Shown in pieces: positions 1-5,799 of a DNA stretch of 5,799 nt. Within the stretch, counting starts at the first letter, position 1, and every line of letters starts with the position of its first letter. This DNA comes from Caldilinea sp. Its GTDB lineage: Bacteria; Chloroflexota; Anaerolineae; Caldilineales; Caldilineaceae. The notes under the pieces were generated by a model that ran no database searches, was not told the DNA's origin, and saw only the letters and a program-made list of their open reading frames with translations. Position numbers and translations under genes: made by a program. The stretch spans positions 1 through 5,799 of the forward strand of contig JANWYX010000253.1 in assembly GCA_025055055.1 (NCBI GenBank). The letters run 5' to 3'.

Positions 1-884
<884 letters not shown>

Positions 885-994
885 GTTTTCTCTCCTCAGT
901 CTCTCAAATCGTGAAACGACGAGTTGTGTGCAGCTTCAATTCTGTAGATGAAAAGAAGCCGAAAGCACAACTCGCCGTCCACAATTCGGATGGT
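885..994 (-). promoter_or_regulatory. sufB-sufD intercistronic region with a long imperfect hairpin
   Basis: Between the sufB stop and the sufD start, CGAGTTGTG (920-928) and CACAACTCG (966-974) form a perfect 9-bp inverted repeat. It extends outward by three more pairs (916-918 with 976-978) after one mismatch. Inside, GCTTC (933-937) can pair with GAAGC (955-959), leaving an apical loop of about 17 nt. In the transcript it would sit about 20 nt upstream of the sufD Shine-Dalgarno sequence. No run of U follows it, so it does not look like a simple intrinsic terminator. It may stabilise or process the mRNA, or tune sufD relative to sufB. The pairing is seen; the function is inferred. Confidence 0.55.
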
Positions 995-2410
<1,416 letters not shown>

Positions 2411-2419
2411 GGTTGTTGT

Positions 2420-2436
2420 CCTTTCTGTGCTAAAGG
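2420..2436 (-). promoter_or_regulatory. Small hairpin enclosing the sufB ribosome binding site
   Basis: CCTTT (2432-2436 in transcript order) and AAAGG (2420-2424) form a 5-bp stem with a 7-nt loop just after the sufC stop codon (2442-2444). The second arm is the AAAGG of the sufB Shine-Dalgarno sequence. A ribosome finishing sufC would cover the first arm and free the site, so this could couple sufB translation to sufC. The stem is short and may be chance; the inverted repeat is seen, the coupling is inferred. Confidence 0.3.
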
Positions 2437-2441
2437 TCGCC

Positions 2442-3251
<810 letters not shown>

Positions 3252-3291
3252 TGCTGTTAACTCCTCTTTTTCCAAGAACCTTTGTGCACGA

Positions 3292-3328
3292 CTTAGATAT
3301 GCTATTCAAGTTAGATACGCTATTCAAG
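3292..3328. repeat. Two tandem 18-bp repeats, each an imperfect palindrome; candidate suf operator
   Basis: TTAGATATGCTATTCAAG (3293-3310) is followed with no gap by TTAGATACGCTATTCAAG (3311-3328); they differ at a single base. With the flanking C at 3292 the first copy is the imperfect palindrome CTTnnATAnnnTATnnAAG on the sufC coding strand, matching its reverse complement at 13 of 19 positions. An 18-bp period puts the two sites a little under two helical turns apart, compatible with two adjacent dimers. The block lies just upstream of sufC and overlaps the predicted transcription start. It does not match the Fur, DtxR/IdeR or IscR boxes as I recall them, nor the cyanobacterial SufR motif CAAC-N6-GTTG. 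The repeat is certain; the operator role is inferred, with the adjacent SufR-like protein as first candidate binder. Confidence 0.75.
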
Positions 3329-3357
3329 AATAAAGTAAGGTCGAAATCGGCTGTCGA
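3329..3357 (-). promoter_or_regulatory. Candidate sigma-70 promoter for sufCBD
   Basis: On the minus strand TCGACA (3352-3357, 5 of 6 against TTGACA) is followed after 17 nt by TTTATT (3329-3334, 4 of 6 against TATAAT). The start would fall near 3322, at the edge of the tandem repeat, so a protein bound there would block initiation. An alternative reading uses TTGAAT (3322-3327) and TAGCAT (3299-3304), also 17 nt apart, which would place the promoter inside the repeats. In either case sufC would have its own promoter rather than depending only on read-through from the regulator gene. Confidence 0.45.
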
Positions 3358-3456
3358 CTGCGCTGAATCATCCAATCCCGCCGATCTCCCTGGATTCAAC
3401 CCGGTTCCTTCATGCTATGCGATTTCGCTGTAAATCCCAACATTCGCCCAGCATAT

Positions 3457-4158
3457 TCACACGGCAACGCCCAACGCTGCGCCCTCTACAGGAGCACCCT
3501 CCGCCACGCTCTGCACCACCTCTCTGTGCCGAACGGTGAAAGTGCAGCCTGTATGCCCTTCCATCATGCACCGGCTCAGCCTAACATCCGAGCCGAGCAC
3601 TTTCTCAAGCATTCCGCGATCCATCTCGCAGATTTCGCGATGCTCCTGCGCCAGCTCGTGAAAGGGGCAGTTGTAGGTGCGAAGTGCAATCGTCCCTTCT
3701 TCGTCGACGATGGCGTCCGCCAATATGCCCTGGCTGTTGAAGGCCTCGGCCAATTCGCCGACGCGTTCGCGCAACAGAGAGGAACGCACAGACGGCGCAT
3801 ACTTCTGCGCCAGTCGCACGCCCACTCGATTCAATAACTCGATGGCGCGCTGCTCCCCTTCCAGATGAAAAACTTCCTCGAGCAACGTCAACGCCAGCTC
3901 ATCGCAATGACAGGCGAACAATTCCTGTACACGTGCAGTCGCAAAATAGGCATGATGCGGACGGCCCACGCCCGCATGGACGATACGCCGCTCAATATAT
4001 CCTTCCGCCTGCAGCGTATGCAGGTGCTGGCGCACCGCAGTAGTCGTGATACCAAGCACCTCTTCCAGCTCTTTGATCGTCGCCGAGCCGTTGCGCTGAA
4101 GATGTTCGATAATTCGCCAGAGTGGAGAATCCCGCCTGCCAAGTGCACTCAAGGTCAT
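3457..4158 (-). CDS. sufR: SufR-like winged-helix transcriptional regulator with C-terminal cysteine motif
   Basis: Probable Fe-S-responsive DNA-binding regulator of the adjacent suf operon; 233 residues from the ATG at 4158. Residues about 15-60 form a winged helix-turn-helix (IKELEEVLGITTTAVRQHLH at 28-47), with a wing at GVGRPHHAYFAT (63-74). A helical middle region follows, then NCPFHELAQEHREICEMD (163-180) and CMMEGHTGC (197-205). Cys164, Cys177 and Cys205 are spaced C-X12-C-X27-C; Cys197 is an extra cysteine, and Cys83 and Cys85 lie elsewhere. SufR proteins bind a cluster through C-terminal cysteines of similar layout and usually repress suf genes when holding it. The frame is open to a GTG at 4257, but the promoter at 4248-4276 overlaps that start and the 4159-4257 stretch has no family similarity. 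The Shine-Dalgarno sequence before 4158 is weak. A related MarR/ArsR-like regulator with another ligand is possible, but position and cysteines favour SufR. Confidence 0.75.
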   Translation of the reverse strand: MTLSALGRRDSPLWRIIEHLQRNGSATIKELEEVLGITTTAVRQHLHTLQAEGYIERRIVHAGVGRPHHAYFATARVQELFACHCDELALTLLEEVFHLEGEQRAIELLNRVGVRLAQKYAPSVRSSLLRERVGELAEAFNSQGILADAIVDEEGTIALRTYNCPFHELAQEHREICEMDRGMLEKVLGSDVRLSRCMMEGHTGCTFTVRHREVVQSVAEGAPVEGAALGVAV

Positions 4159-4184
4159 GTTGCGTTTTCTCACATGCTCAAGAA

Positions 4185-4222
4185 GGCGACGACCGGCAAC
4201 AGGGCAGTTCAGGTTCGTCGCC
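4185..4222 (-). promoter_or_regulatory. Perfect 8-bp inverted repeat in the regulator leader
   Basis: GGCGACGA (4185-4192) and TCGTCGCC (4215-4222) are exact reverse complements with a 22-nt loop; one further C-G pair (4194 with 4213) is possible inside. With transcription starting near 4241, the hairpin would lie in the 5' leader and end 26 nt before the ATG at 4158. TTCTT follows the second arm in the transcript, too short a U tract for a convincing terminator. It could affect mRNA stability or act as a leader control element. If translation began further upstream this would simply be coding DNA. Confidence 0.4.
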
Positions 4223-4247
4223 AGCCCTTCCATTCCTACATTCACGG

Positions 4248-4300
<53 letters not shown>

Positions 4301-4340
4301 TGAGGGAGAAAAGGCCGACGCCCACACACCTTCGATCGAT

Positions 4341-5543
<1,203 letters not shown>

Positions 5544-5583
5544 ATTACACCGTCTATCTGAAGCGTTGTATTGAATAAAGGCC

Positions 5584-5612
5584 ATCATAGCACAAAGATG
5601 GAAAGAATCACG
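5584..5612 (-). promoter_or_regulatory. Candidate promoter of the MFS gene (extended -10)
   Basis: On the minus strand TATGAT (5584-5589, 5 of 6 against TATAAT) is preceded by TG one base upstream, an extended -10 element. The -35 position 17 nt upstream (5607-5612, GTGATT) matches only 3 of 6, as is common with extended -10 promoters. The start would be near 5577, leaving a leader of about 34 nt before the ATG at 5543. This supports the shorter protein. Confidence 0.45.
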
Positions 5613-5799
5613 ATTTGCCGATATTTAATTTGTTTTTGAAACTTTTTGAACTCGGCACATCGCACCTCTCCGTGCAAATCGCTTATCTTTTCCGCCCCCC
5701 CTTTCCAACAAAACTCACATCGCCACTCCATTATTTGCTGCACTGAGCCTATTAAGTTTTCAAGCTTTCGGGCAGTCATTTATCTCATGCCAAAAGCCG
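5590..5799. other. AT-rich right-edge region without a convincing gene
   Basis: Beyond the transporter promoter the sequence is AT-rich, with short runs such as two near-copies of TTTTTGAA (5633-5650). A 64-codon minus-strand frame (5585-5779) shows no recognisable domain and ends inside the predicted -10 box. I see no tRNA, no clear terminator and no mobile-element end. Confidence 0.4.

Noticed and set aside
3292..3328. The tandem repeat as a CRISPR array or mobile-element end
   Set aside because: There are only two copies with no spacer between them, no cas genes, no transposase and no target duplication; the promoter position explains it better.
3364..3398. Inverted repeat TGAATC/GATTCA downstream of the regulator, considered as a terminator
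   Set aside because: The stem is only 6 bp with a 23-nt loop and no U tract follows on the minus strand; too weak to call.
5585..5779. Minus-strand 64-codon frame upstream of the transporter
   Set aside because: The Shine-Dalgarno sequence is poor, the stop falls inside the predicted -10 box of the transporter, and there is no recognisable domain. A lineage-specific small protein cannot be fully excluded.

Overview
The window is bacterial chromosomal DNA. All five supported genes lie on the minus strand, so the map is read from right to left. Four belong to an iron-sulfur cluster assembly (SUF) locus: a SufR-like winged-helix regulator, then sufC, sufB and sufD in that order, with sufD running off the left edge. 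To the right of the regulator, on the same strand, is a major facilitator superfamily (MFS) transporter resembling the fosmidomycin-resistance (Fsr) family. Coding DNA is fairly GC-rich, while the intergenic gaps are clearly richer in A and T. The order regulator-sufC-sufB-sufD, all co-oriented, differs from E. coli (sufABCDSE) and from cyanobacteria (sufR divergent from sufBCDS). It fits lineages such as Chloroflexota, Deinococcota or Actinomycetota, but the sequence alone does not settle the phylum.

Layout from left to right: 1-884 sufD (3' end missing); 885-994 a 110-nt gap holding a long imperfect hairpin; 995-2410 sufB; 2411-2441 a 31-nt gap whose small hairpin includes the sufB ribosome binding site; 2442-3251 sufC; 3252-3456 a 205-nt control region with a plausible sigma-70 promoter and two head-to-tail 18-bp repeats, each an imperfect palindrome; 3457-4158 the regulator; 4159-4340 its leader and promoter, with an 8-bp perfect inverted repeat; 4341-5543 the transporter; 5544-5799 the transporter's promoter and AT-rich DNA in which I see no convincing gene.

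Working model: SufC powers the SufB-SufC-SufD scaffold that builds and hands on Fe-S clusters. The regulator carries a C-X12-C-X27-C cysteine pattern near its C-terminus, suited to holding a cluster, and probably senses cluster supply. The repeated palindrome at the sufC promoter is the best candidate operator. This is a known type of system rather than a new one. The less expected parts are the tandem operator-like repeat, the hairpins in three gaps or leaders, and the adjacent Fsr-like transporter.
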